From Desulfobulbus sp. (GTDB lineage: Bacteria > Desulfobacterota > Desulfobulbia > Desulfobulbales > Desulfobulbaceae): DNA of 54,508 bases. Location of the stretch: positions 1 through 54,508 of the forward strand of contig NZ_JAVBXR010000028.1 in NCBI RefSeq assembly GCF_030824455.1, in the 5' to 3' direction. Each line of letters opens with the position of its first letter. The first letter of the stretch is position 1. This document shows positions 31,824 to 39,836 of the stretch, one piece after another. The position numbers and the translations under genes are program-made. The notes under the pieces are model-generated. The model worked only from the letters and a program-made list of their open reading frames with translations, did no database searches and was not told the origin of the DNA.

Positions 31824-33065
31824 ATGGCGCTCATTGTTCAAAAATATGGCGGAACCTCGGTGGGTTCCACGGATAAAATCAAGGCCGTGGCTCAGCGGGT
31901 GATCAACAACCACAAGCTGGGCAACCGGATGGTGGTGGTGCTGTCGGCCATGTCCGGCGAAACCGATCGTTTGACCGGGCTTGCCAACGCCATTCAGCGC
32001 ATTCCCACTCCTCGCGAGATGGATATGCTGTTGGCCACCGGCGAGCAGATCACGGTGGCCCTGTTTGCCATGGCGGTCAAAGAGGCCGGTTTTGACGCCG
32101 TCTCTCTGCTGGGCGATCAGGTGGCGATCCATACCGACAACATGCACACCAAGGCCCGGATTTCCTCGATTGACTCGACCCTGATCAACACCTATCTCGA
32201 TCAGGGCAAAATCGTCACCATTGCCGGGTTTCAGGGCGTGACCGACCGGGGCGACATCACCACCCTGGGCCGGGGCGGTTCCGACACCACGGCCGTGGCC
32301 CTGGCCGCCGCCATGCAGGCCGACGCCTGCGAAATTTTCACCGACGTTGAGGGCGTGTACACCACCGACCCCAACATCTGCCCGCAGGCGCGGAAAATTG
32401 ACCGCATCAGTTACGACGAGATGCTGGAACTGGCCAGTCTGGGCGCCAAGGTGCTCGACATCCGTTCCGTGGGGCTGGCAAAACGATTTGGCGTGCCTGT
32501 GCATGTCCGTTCAACTTTTTCTGAAAATATTGGGACCTGGGTCGTCGAGGAGGAGAAAATCATGGAATCCATGTTGGTGTCCGGCATTACCTACAGCAAG
32601 AAAGAAGCTCGAATCACCATCAAAAAGGTGCCGGATCAGCCTGGAATTGCGGCAAAGATCTTCCTGCCCATCTCCGATGCCGGCATTCTGGTGGACATGA
32701 TCATCCAGAACACCCACGACGGCAAACTGACCGACATGACCTTCACCGTGCCGCGCGCCGATTACGACCGGGCCATGGACATTTTGAAGAAAGTGGCGGT
32801 GGATATCAGCGCCGAGGCGGTCAGCGGCGACAAGGACATTGCCAAGGTTTCGATTGTCGGCGTCGGCATGCGCAACCATCCCGGCATTGCCTCGACCATG
32901 TTCCAGATCCTGGCCAAAGAGGGCGTCAACATGATGATGGTGTCCACCTCGGAAATTAAAGTTTCCTGCATCATCGCCGAAAAATACACTGAACTTGCGG
33001 TCCGGGCGCTGCACGACGCTTTTGCCTTGGACAAAGAAAACATGCCGCTTGAAGAAGCAGAGTAA
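31824..33065 (+). CDS. lysC: Aspartate kinase
   Basis: A 413-residue aspartokinase that phosphorylates aspartate, the entry step to lysine, threonine, methionine and diaminopimelate. The N-terminal kinase domain carries KYGGTSV (Lys7-Val13) and the FTDVEGVYTTDPNIC segment (near 172-186). The C-terminal part, about 265-410, holds two ACT domains for feedback inhibition (segments VPDQPGIAAKIFLPISDAGI and MRNHPGIASTMFQILAKEGV). The size is that of the monofunctional, lysine- or lysine-plus-threonine-regulated class. The cimA ATG follows its stop by only four bases, linking aspartate-family and isoleucine synthesis. An internal start signal at 32562 could give a separate regulatory subunit. Confidence 0.96.
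   Translation: MALIVQKYGGTSVGSTDKIKAVAQRVINNHKLGNRMVVVLSAMSGETDRLTGLANAIQRIPTPREMDMLLATGEQITVALFAMAVKEAGFDAVSLLGDQVAIHTDNMHTKARISSIDSTLINTYLDQGKIVTIAGFQGVTDRGDITTLGRGGSDTTAVALAAAMQADACEIFTDVEGVYTTDPNICPQARKIDRISYDEMLELASLGAKVLDIRSVGLAKRFGVPVHVRSTFSENIGTWVVEEEKIMESMLVSGITYSKKEARITIKKVPDQPGIAAKIFLPISDAGILVDMIIQNTHDGKLTDMTFTVPRADYDRAMDILKKVAVDISAEAVSGDKDIAKVSIVGVGMRNHPGIASTMFQILAKEGVNMMMVSTSEIKVSCIIAEKYTELAVRALHDAFALDKENMPLEEAE
32547..32564 (+). promoter_or_regulatory. Internal ribosome site and in-frame ATG within lysC
   Basis: GAGGAGGAG (32547-32555) is followed after six bases by ATG (32562-32564), in frame at codon 247. Initiation here would give a 167-residue protein made only of the two ACT domains. 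This is the alpha/beta arrangement known for Bacillus and Corynebacterium aspartokinases. The ribosome site is far stronger than that of the full-length start. Confidence 0.5.
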
Positions 33066-33069
33066 CCCC

Positions 33070-34665
33070 ATGACCCGAGTCATCGAACTGTACGACACCA
33101 CCCTGCGGGACGGTTCCCAGGCCGAGAATTTCAATCTCTCGGTGGACGATAAAATCAAGGTCTGCCGGCAACTCGACCGGATCGGCATTGATTTTATCGA
33201 GGGCGGTTGGCCCGGTTCCAACCCGCTGGCGGTCGAATTTTTCAAGCAGATGCAGGGCGTGCAGTTAAAACAGGCCAAGCTGGCCGCCTTTGGCTCGACC
33301 CGGCATTTCCAGAAAACGCCCGAGCAGGACGCCAACATCCAGGCCCTGCTGGCCGCCAAAACCCCGGCGGTGACCATCTTCGGCAAGAGCTGGGACATCC
33401 ATGTAATCGACGCCCTGCGCATCGCACTGGAAGACAACCTGCAGATTATCGAAGACTCGCTGGCCTATCTGCGCCCTAGGGTGCAGCATCTGATTTACGA
33501 CGCCGAGCATTTTTTCGACGGATTCAAGAACAACCGGGAATACTGTCTGGCCACCCTGGGGAAGGCGATTGCCGGCGGCGCCGAAACCCTGGTGCTGTGC
33601 GACACCAACGGCGGCGCCCTGCCGCATGAGATTCCGGCGATCATCGAGCGCGTGCATCAATACTGCGCCGAACAGAACAGCCAGGTCAAAATCGGCATCC
33701 ATTCGCACAACGACTCGGAAACTGCGGTGGCCAACGCCCTGATGTGCGTCCACCTGGGCGCCACCCAAATCCAGGGCACGATCAACGGTTTTGGCGAGCG
33801 CTGCGGCAACGCCAACCTGACCTCGATCATTCCGGCCCTGATTTTCAAGATGGGGCTGGAGTGCAAGGTCGGCAAACGCATCGACCAGTTGTACACCACC
33901 GCGCGCATGGTCAACGAACTGGCCAACCTGCCGCACAACCGCTATCAGCCCTATGTCGGCGAATCCGCCTTTGCCCACAAGGGCGGAATCCACGTCAGCG
34001 CGGTGCAGCGCAACCCCATGACCTACGAGCACATTGCCCCGGAAAAAGTGGGCAACGCCCGGCGGGTGCTGATTTCCGACCAGTCCGGCAAAGCCAATGT
34101 GCTGATGAAGGCGCAAAAATACGGCCTCAACATTGATCAGGACGACCCCTTGATGGCCTCGATCATCACCGAGTTGAAGGAACTGGAAAATCAGGGCTAC
34201 CAGTACGAGGCGGCCGAGGCCAGCTTTGAGTTGCTGATGCGCAAGGCGCTTGGGCTGCAACGGCAGTTTTTCCAGCTTGAGGCCTTCCGGGTGATGAACC
34301 ACAAGTACGACATGGGCCAACAGCCGATCACCGAAGCCACCATCCGGCTCTATGTCGACGGCGCCGAGGTCCACACCGCCGCCATGGGCGACGGCCCAGT
34401 CAACGCCCTGGATCGGGCGCTGCGCAAGGCTCTGACCCGGTTTTACCCCAGCCTGGAAGACATGGAGCTGACCGATTACAAGGTGCGCGTGCTCACCGGC
34501 GAATACGGCACCGGCGCCAAGGTGCGGGTGCTGGTGGAGAGCAAGGATCTGGAAAACAGCTGGGGCACGGTCGGGGTTTCGGTCAATATCATTGAGGCCA
34601 GTTGGCAGGCCCTGGTGGACAGCATTAACTACAAGCTGATGAAGGATGAAAAGACCGACTCCTGA
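33070..34665 (+). CDS. cimA: (R)-citramalate synthase
   Basis: A 531-residue enzyme that condenses pyruvate with acetyl-CoA to (R)-citramalate, the first step of the threonine-independent route to isoleucine. The DRE-TIM metallolyase domain spans about 1-330: IELYDTTLRDGSQAENF at the N-terminus, the HSHND metal ligands near 216 and the NGFGERCGNANL segment near 240. The C-terminal LeuA-type regulatory domain is about 400-525. The length and DGSQAENF motif separate it from 2-isopropylmalate and homocitrate synthases. It starts four bases after lysC and overlaps the next gene by 20 bases. Confidence 0.94.
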   Translation: MTRVIELYDTTLRDGSQAENFNLSVDDKIKVCRQLDRIGIDFIEGGWPGSNPLAVEFFKQMQGVQLKQAKLAAFGSTRHFQKTPEQDANIQALLAAKTPAVTIFGKSWDIHVIDALRIALEDNLQIIEDSLAYLRPRVQHLIYDAEHFFDGFKNNREYCLATLGKAIAGGAETLVLCDTNGGALPHEIPAIIERVHQYCAEQNSQVKIGIHSHNDSETAVANALMCVHLGATQIQGTINGFGERCGNANLTSIIPALIFKMGLECKVGKRIDQLYTTARMVNELANLPHNRYQPYVGESAFAHKGGIHVSAVQRNPMTYEHIAPEKVGNARRVLISDQSGKANVLMKAQKYGLNIDQDDPLMASIITELKELENQGYQYEAAEASFELLMRKALGLQRQFFQLEAFRVMNHKYDMGQQPITEATIRLYVDGAEVHTAAMGDGPVNALDRALRKALTRFYPSLEDMELTDYKVRVLTGEYGTGAKVRVLVESKDLENSWGTVGVSVNIIEASWQALVDSINYKLMKDEKTDS

Positions 34666-35173
34666 GCCATACCCCGCCCCGGACGAGGCCGTGCATTCCA
34701 AGGACAAGCGTACGCTTGTCCTTTTTCTTTTCGGCTTGCTGGCGCTGGCGCCCCATTTTCTGCCAACGGCAGAGCCAGAACAGGATTATTTCTACGGGCT
34801 GCTGCCCGAAAAAGCAGGGAGTTCCTGGCAGATTATAAAGGCGCCAAAGGTCAAAGACAGCGGCGCGTCGACCCAGGTAGACCAGGGGGAATTGGCGGAA
34901 TGGACCGAAAGCCTGCCGCTTGATCCGCTGCAGGAGGTCCCGGAATCTTTTCCCGCGAGGCTTTCGCTGTTTCTCAACCAACCCTTGCCGATCAATCGAG
35001 CCAACCAGCAGAGCCTGGCCATGCTGCCGGGCGTGGGTCCGCATCTGGCCGCCGCCATTGACCGCGAACTGCAGCGGCGGGGAAGGTTGTCTGGTCCCGA
35101 CGATCTGCTGGCCGTGCCGGGCATCGGGCCGCACAGTTTGCAGCGCCTTCTGCCCATGGTGAGCTTTCAATGA
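34646..35173 (+). CDS. Membrane-anchored helix-hairpin-helix protein (ComEA-like)
   Basis: A 175-residue protein with one membrane segment (TLVLFLFGLLALAPHFL, about 23-39), an extended linker, and a C-terminal domain (about 115-170) with two helix-hairpin-helix units: INRANQQSLAMLPGVGPHLA and DDLLAVPGIGPHSLQRLLPM. This resembles ComEA/HHH_3 domains that bind double-stranded DNA outside the cell membrane, as in natural transformation. The ATG lies inside the end of cimA; GTG at 34691 is an alternative start nearer the membrane segment. The stop overlaps the miaA start (ATGA). A DNA-uptake role is possible but no other competence gene is in view. Confidence 0.75.
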   Translation: MKRPTPEPYPAPDEAVHSKDKRTLVLFLFGLLALAPHFLPTAEPEQDYFYGLLPEKAGSSWQIIKAPKVKDSGASTQVDQGELAEWTESLPLDPLQEVPESFPARLSLFLNQPLPINRANQQSLAMLPGVGPHLAAAIDRELQRRGRLSGPDDLLAVPGIGPHSLQRLLPMVSFQ

Positions 35174-36123
35174 CGTCCGAATTTGCGCCGATAACGTCGC
35201 CGGTTGTCGTCCTGGTAGGGCCCACGGCCATCGGCAAGACCGAGCTGTCGTTGACCATGGCCGCCGAATTTGGCTGCGAGATCATCTCCATGGATTCGAT
35301 CCAGGTTTATCGCCACATGGATATCGGCGCCGCCAAGGCAACTCTTGAGGAACGGCAGCGGGTCAGGCATCACCTGATTGACATTGTCGATCCGGACGAG
35401 CAATATGACGCGGCCCGATTTGTGACCGACGCCCTGGCCGCGATTGCGGCTATTTGTGCCCGGGGCTGCATCCCCTTGATCACCGGCGGCACCGGGCTGT
35501 ATCTTTCCGCCTTACTCAACGGGTTATTTGACGAAATTAAAGGAAGCGCTGAGATTCGCGACAGCCTGCGGCAACGGTTGCAGGACGAGGGCAGGGAAGC
35601 GCTGCACCGGGAATTGTGCCGGATCGATCCGGAGAGCGGGGCGCGGATTCATCTCAACGACACCCAGCGACTGCTGCGCGGCCTGGAAATCTTCCTGGCT
35701 ACCGGCGTACCCTGGTCCGAACATCTGCGGGGGCAGACGCGGCATCCGTTGCCCAATCGTTTTCCGCACCTGCTGCAGCTTGGGCTGTCCTGTGAGCGCG
35801 AGCTACTGTACGAACGGATACAAATGCGTTCTTTTAACATCATGCAAGACGCCTTTCAGGCAGAGGTTGAATCCTTGCTTGCAATGGGGTATGGGAGGCA
35901 TCTGCCGTCCATGCAGTCCATCGGCTACCGCCACATGGGCAACTGCATTGCCGGCGTCTGGGACAAAGAAACCGCAACCGAGGCCCTGGTTCAAGACACC
36001 AGACGCTACGCCAAGCGCCAGTTGACCTGGTTCCGCCGCCTTGCAAACATCCAGTGGCGGGACATTGGCCAGGCCGACGCAGCCCTTGCCGACGTCGCCC
36101 AATTTCTCCACCAAATCCGTTAA
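35170..36123 (+). CDS. miaA: tRNA dimethylallyltransferase
   Basis: A 317-residue enzyme that transfers a dimethylallyl group to N6 of adenosine 37 in tRNAs reading U-starting codons, the substrate step for MiaB, which is also in this window. The P-loop GPTAIGKT (residues 17-24), the ISMDSIQVYRHMDIGAAK segment and ITGGTGLYLSALLNGL are family signatures; the C-terminal KRQLTWFRR loop contacts tRNA. Length is typical. The start overlaps the helix-hairpin-helix gene by four bases, and recJ begins 16 bases after its stop, so it sits in the middle of the lysC-recJ operon. Confidence 0.96.
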   Translation: MTSEFAPITSPVVVLVGPTAIGKTELSLTMAAEFGCEIISMDSIQVYRHMDIGAAKATLEERQRVRHHLIDIVDPDEQYDAARFVTDALAAIAAICARGCIPLITGGTGLYLSALLNGLFDEIKGSAEIRDSLRQRLQDEGREALHRELCRIDPESGARIHLNDTQRLLRGLEIFLATGVPWSEHLRGQTRHPLPNRFPHLLQLGLSCERELLYERIQMRSFNIMQDAFQAEVESLLAMGYGRHLPSMQSIGYRHMGNCIAGVWDKETATEALVQDTRRYAKRQLTWFRRLANIQWRDIGQADAALADVAQFLHQIR

Positions 36124-36139
36124 CGCATCGGCCAGCACC

Positions 36140-37900
36140 GTGTCCCTGCCCATACAACCCACCTATATTTTTCCCCCTCAGGCCGGCAGTCCGCAGGCCA
36201 AGCGGTTTGGCGAGATGATTGCCGGGGAGTTCGGCCTTGCGTCGCAACTGGGCGAACTCATGCATCATCGCGGCGTGCAGACCCTTGACGCTGCCCAGGA
36301 GTTTCTCTACCCGCAGTTGTCGATGCTGCCTTCGCCGGCGACAATGAAGGGCATGGTCCAGGCAACGGAGGTCATCCTGGAGGCCTGGAAAACGCGGCAA
36401 ACGATCTTCATCCACGGCGACTACGACGTGGACGGCATCACCGCCACCGCCTTGCTCACCGCTTTTTTCAGAGAAATCGGCATATCCGCAGTTTTTTACA
36501 TCCCCAATCGGTTGGAAGAGCGCTACGGCCTGTCGGTCAGCTCGATCAACCGGTTGCTGGCGCAGGCGGACGGGGCAAGGGGAGGGGTGCTGATTACCGT
36601 GGACTGCGGCGTTTCGGCGGTGCAGGAAGTTGCCTACGCACGGAGCCAGGGGTTGCGGGTGATTGTCACCGATCACCACGAACCGCAAGCCGTGCTTCCC
36701 GAGGCCGAGGCCGTGCTCGATCCCAAGCAGCGGGACTGCGGTTTCCCCTTTGCCCAATTGTCAGGGGTTGGAGTCGCCTTTTTCCTGGTGATGGCGCTAC
36801 GCAAGGCCTTTGCCGAACAGGGCTTGCCAGGGGCCGCAGCGCTCAATCTCAAAAAATATCTCGACCTGACGGCCCTGGGCACGGTGGCCGACGTGGTGCC
36901 GCTTATCGGCGTCAACCGCATCCTGGTTCGCGCCGGACTGGAGGTGCTGTCGGCCCAGAACCGTCTAGGGTTGCGATGTTTGTGCGAATGTTGCAGCCTG
37001 GCCGACCGGGAAATCCTGGCCGAAGACATTGCGTACAAGCTCGCGCCGCGGATCAATGCCGCCGGACGTCTGGGCTTTCCCCGCCTGGGGGTTGAGTTGC
37101 TGCTGGCCGAGGACCGGGACAGGGCAGGGCAGTTGGCCGCTGAACTGGAGCGGATGAACGCTGAGCGCAAACAATTGGAACAGCAGTCGCTTGCAGCGAT
37201 TGAAGAACAGTGCGCCCAACAGATCAACGCCGGCCGGGATGGATTGGCGGTGTATCAGGCCCAATGCCATCCCGGCGTTCTCGGCATCCTAGCGTCGAGA
37301 ATTGCGGAGCGCTTCAATCGGCCCGCCATCATTTTCACCGATGAGCACGAAGGGGACGGCACGGCGCGCCTGAAAGGTTCGGGACGTTCAGTGACCGGCG
37401 TCCACCTGTTCCAGGTGCTGGAGCAGTGCGCGCCGCTGCTGGAGCAGTTCGGCGGTCACGCCATGGCCGGCGGACTCACCATCGACAAAGCCAGCCTGGA
37501 ATCGTTCGCCGACCTCTTCAACCGTCAGGTGGCGCTGTACAGCGCAGTGTTCGCCCAGGTGCGCGGCATTGAGATTGACTGTTATCTTGATGATAAATCG
37601 TTATTAAATAAAAAATTTGCACGAGCCTTGCAGATGCTGCAGCCGTTTGGCGAGGGCAACCTAGAGCCGACCTTTCTTTTGTCCGGCGCCAAATTGGCGC
37701 AACCCCTGGGCGTCAACGGGCATCTGCGGTTTCAGCTCCGCGTGAGCGATCAGGAATTGTTTCCGGGCATCGGGTTTCGCCTAGCCAATGACACGCAGGA
37801 TTTTCAGGCGCCGCTGGATCTGGTTTTTCACCTGAAACGCTCCTGGTTCAGGGGTACGGAGCGTGATCAGGTTCAGGCGCTCCATCTTATACCTCTTTGA
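36140..37900 (+). CDS. recJ: Single-strand-specific 5'-3' exonuclease RecJ
   Basis: A 586-residue DHH-family nuclease acting in recombination and mismatch repair. Motif I is HGDYDVDGIT (Asp94, Asp96, Asp98), the next Asp is in VDCGVSA (Asp155), and the DHH triad is VTDHHEP (178-180). The second lobe has FGGHAMAGG near 435 (DHHA1, GGH motif), followed by the OB-fold C-terminal region. I chose GTG at 36140: it lies 16 bases after the miaA stop and gives the family's usual length. An ATG at 36041 would overlap miaA by 80 bases. It ends the lysC-cimA-miaA-recJ run. Confidence 0.93.
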   Translation: MSLPIQPTYIFPPQAGSPQAKRFGEMIAGEFGLASQLGELMHHRGVQTLDAAQEFLYPQLSMLPSPATMKGMVQATEVILEAWKTRQTIFIHGDYDVDGITATALLTAFFREIGISAVFYIPNRLEERYGLSVSSINRLLAQADGARGGVLITVDCGVSAVQEVAYARSQGLRVIVTDHHEPQAVLPEAEAVLDPKQRDCGFPFAQLSGVGVAFFLVMALRKAFAEQGLPGAAALNLKKYLDLTALGTVADVVPLIGVNRILVRAGLEVLSAQNRLGLRCLCECCSLADREILAEDIAYKLAPRINAAGRLGFPRLGVELLLAEDRDRAGQLAAELERMNAERKQLEQQSLAAIEEQCAQQINAGRDGLAVYQAQCHPGVLGILASRIAERFNRPAIIFTDEHEGDGTARLKGSGRSVTGVHLFQVLEQCAPLLEQFGGHAMAGGLTIDKASLESFADLFNRQVALYSAVFAQVRGIEIDCYLDDKSLLNKKFARALQMLQPFGEGNLEPTFLLSGAKLAQPLGVNGHLRFQLRVSDQELFPGIGFRLANDTQDFQAPLDLVFHLKRSWFRGTERDQVQALHLIPL

Positions 37901-38086
37901 ATTCACACATTATAAAATTTAACATAATATATATTATGCGACGTTTGGTAGAGTTGTTTTTTGACCTCATCGATTCCAGGCACGTCGCAGGCAAGAGTAC
38001 GTTTTGCGCAGCATCGCATTGAATTAATCGCGGAAACACGCTAAACACCACACACCTCATCCATGAACATCACCAAGAGCATCTCC
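37901..38086 (+). other. AT-rich gap with perfect 16-bp palindrome before purB
   Basis: Directly after recJ comes an AT-rich run holding the perfect palindrome CATAATATATATTATG (37923-37938). It could be an operator, the melting region of the purB promoter, or a weak end signal for recJ. A loose hexamer pair TTGAAT (37897) and TAACAT (37920), 17 apart, overlaps it. The remaining bases to purB show no structure I can name. Confidence 0.4.
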
Positions 38087-39529
38087 ATGAATCGCGACAT
38101 CTATCAGGAACCATTGGTTTCCCGCTACACCAGTCGGGAAATGCAGGAACTTTTTTCCGAGCGTTTTAAATTCACCCACTGGCGCAAATGCTGGGTCGCC
38201 CTGGCCGAGGCCCAGCACGAACTCGGCCTTTCCGCCGTGACCGCCGAGATGGTGGCCGAACTCAAGGCCAACACCGAAAACATTGATTACGAGGCCGCAG
38301 CCGCCAAAGAACGGGAAATACGTCACGACGTCATGGCCCATGTCTTTGCCTACGGCCAGCAGTGCCCGTTGGCCGAGCCCATCATCCATCTCGGCGCCAC
38401 ATCCCAGTTTGTGGTCTGCAACACTGATTTGCTTATCCAGAAACGCGCCCTGGGCCTGGTTAAAAAATCGCTGCTCAAGGTGATCGCCAATCTGGCGGAG
38501 TTCTGCGCTCGTTATAAGGATTTGGCCACTCTGGGGTTCACCCATTACCAACCGGCCCAACCGACCACCGTTGGCAAGCGCAACACATTGTATCTTCAAG
38601 ATTTACTGATGGATCTTGATTACATTGAGCAGTTGGAGGGCCAGATCAAGGCGCGCGGAGCCAAAGGCACTGTCGGCACCCAGGCCACCTTCATTGAACT
38701 GTTTGCCGGCGATCACGCCAAGGTGCGCGAACTTGACCGGTTGGTATCGGAAAAAATTGGCTTTGATCAGGTGTTTGCGGTGACTGGCCAAACCTATCCG
38801 CGCAAACTTGATATGAAAACTTCAGAAACCCTGGCCGGGATTGGCGCATCTGCCCATAAATTTGCCGTTGATCTCCGCCTGCTTTCCAACCTCAAAGTGC
38901 AGGAAGAGCCCTTTGAAAGCAAGCAGGTCGGCAGTTCGGCCATGGCCTACAAGCGCAACCCGATGCGTTCGGAACGAATGACCGGGCTGGCAAGAAAACT
39001 GATGGGGCTGCCGGCCAATTTTGCAGCCACAGCGGCCAACCAATGGTTTGAGCGTACCTTGGACGACTCCGCCATCCGCCGGATGGACATGGCCCAGGCC
39101 TTTCTGCTTACCGACGCCATTTTGAAGCTGTACATCAATATCACTAACGATATGGTTGTTTATCCTAAGCAAATTGAACGCCATCTCAAAGAAGAACTGC
39201 CGTTCATGGCCACTGAAAAAATTCTGATGGCCTGCGTTGAACGCGGCAAGAGCCGGCAGGAAATGCACGAGGTGATTCGCGAGCACTCGGTGGCCGCCGG
39301 ATCTGATGTAAAAAATCAAGGACTGCGCAATAACCTCTTGGATCGACTGGCCGAGGACGAGCGCGTGCCTTTTGATTACCAGGAACTCAACGGCCTGATC
39401 GGCGACTATCAGCAGTTTACCGGCCGCGCCGCCGTGCAGACAGAAGAATTTCTCCGGGAACAAGTTGCGCCGGTGCTGGAGAAACACCAGCATCTTCTGG
39501 GAGACGTCGACGCCTCTCTGACCGTCTGA
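38087..39529 (+). CDS. purB: Adenylosuccinate lyase
   Basis: A 480-residue member of the fumarase/aspartase superfamily that cleaves SAICAR to AICAR and adenylosuccinate to AMP in purine synthesis. The superfamily signature GSSAMAYKRNP is near residue 285, with the flexible catalytic serine loop. HLGATSQFVVCNTDLL and the TLGFTHYQPAQPTTVGKR segment carry the catalytic histidine. I favour the ATG at 38087 (conserved MNRDIYQEPLVSRYTS start, AAGAG upstream); an in-frame ATG eight codons earlier at 38063 is possible. The stop overlaps the next start (TGATG), opening a coupled gene run. purC lies 3.7 kb away on the other strand. Confidence 0.95.
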   Translation: MNRDIYQEPLVSRYTSREMQELFSERFKFTHWRKCWVALAEAQHELGLSAVTAEMVAELKANTENIDYEAAAAKEREIRHDVMAHVFAYGQQCPLAEPIIHLGATSQFVVCNTDLLIQKRALGLVKKSLLKVIANLAEFCARYKDLATLGFTHYQPAQPTTVGKRNTLYLQDLLMDLDYIEQLEGQIKARGAKGTVGTQATFIELFAGDHAKVRELDRLVSEKIGFDQVFAVTGQTYPRKLDMKTSETLAGIGASAHKFAVDLRLLSNLKVQEEPFESKQVGSSAMAYKRNPMRSERMTGLARKLMGLPANFAATAANQWFERTLDDSAIRRMDMAQAFLLTDAILKLYINITNDMVVYPKQIERHLKEELPFMATEKILMACVERGKSRQEMHEVIREHSVAAGSDVKNQGLRNNLLDRLAEDERVPFDYQELNGLIGDYQQFTGRAAVQTEEFLREQVAPVLEKHQHLLGDVDASLTV

Positions 39530-39798
39530 TGTCCCCTGCCCCCTCTGCTACGCCTGCAACCGCACTGCCGCGCCTGGTTGAATGGCATCTGCGCATCCGA
39601 CCGGAGAAAATCAGCTGGCTGCGCTTTATCTTGGAAGGGTATGACGGGCTGGCCGTTCTTTCCACTGTCTCGGCCAAACAAGGTCTGGTGCGGATGCAAA
39701 CCCTGGATTGCCGATTTATCGAAACCATGCGTCTGCTTGAGGCCCTGGCCGGTGATCTGACGCTGTTTCCCCGTGACACACCAGGAGGAAATACATGA
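39529..39798 (+). CDS. DUF4911 domain protein
   Basis: An 89-residue cytosolic protein matching DUF4911, a small deltaproteobacterial family. Its core is LRIRPEKISWLRFILEGYDG, then AVLSTVSAKQGLVRMQTL and a final strand before ETMRLLEALA. The ferredoxin-like beta-alpha-beta rhythm and the glycine-aspartate turn suggest a small regulatory or RNA-binding fold, but no function is known to me. The start overlaps the purB stop and its own stop overlaps the start of a 13-codon frame leading to miaB. The tight linkage to miaB suggests a role near tRNA modification (inference). Confidence 0.75.
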   Translation: MSPAPSATPATALPRLVEWHLRIRPEKISWLRFILEGYDGLAVLSTVSAKQGLVRMQTLDCRFIETMRLLEALAGDLTLFPRDTPGGNT

Positions 39799-39836
39799 AT
39801 TTTGGACTGAACGTCCCTGTGAATCCGTGTTTATGA
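39795..39836 (+). CDS. 13-codon leader ORF coupled to miaB
   Basis: AGGAGG (39783-39788) lies six bases before an ATG that opens a 13-codon frame, MNFGLNVPVNPCL. Its ATG overlaps the DUF4911 stop and its TGA overlaps the miaB ATG, both as ATGA. miaB itself has no ribosome site, so its translation probably depends on ribosomes finishing this short frame. The peptide sequence shows no attenuation-type codon run. Confidence 0.55.
   Translation: MNFGLNVPVNPCL

Noticed and set aside
33265..34707. A 480-codon open frame antisense to cimA
   Set aside because: Shadow of the strongly conserved citramalate synthase; no ribosome site or family signature.
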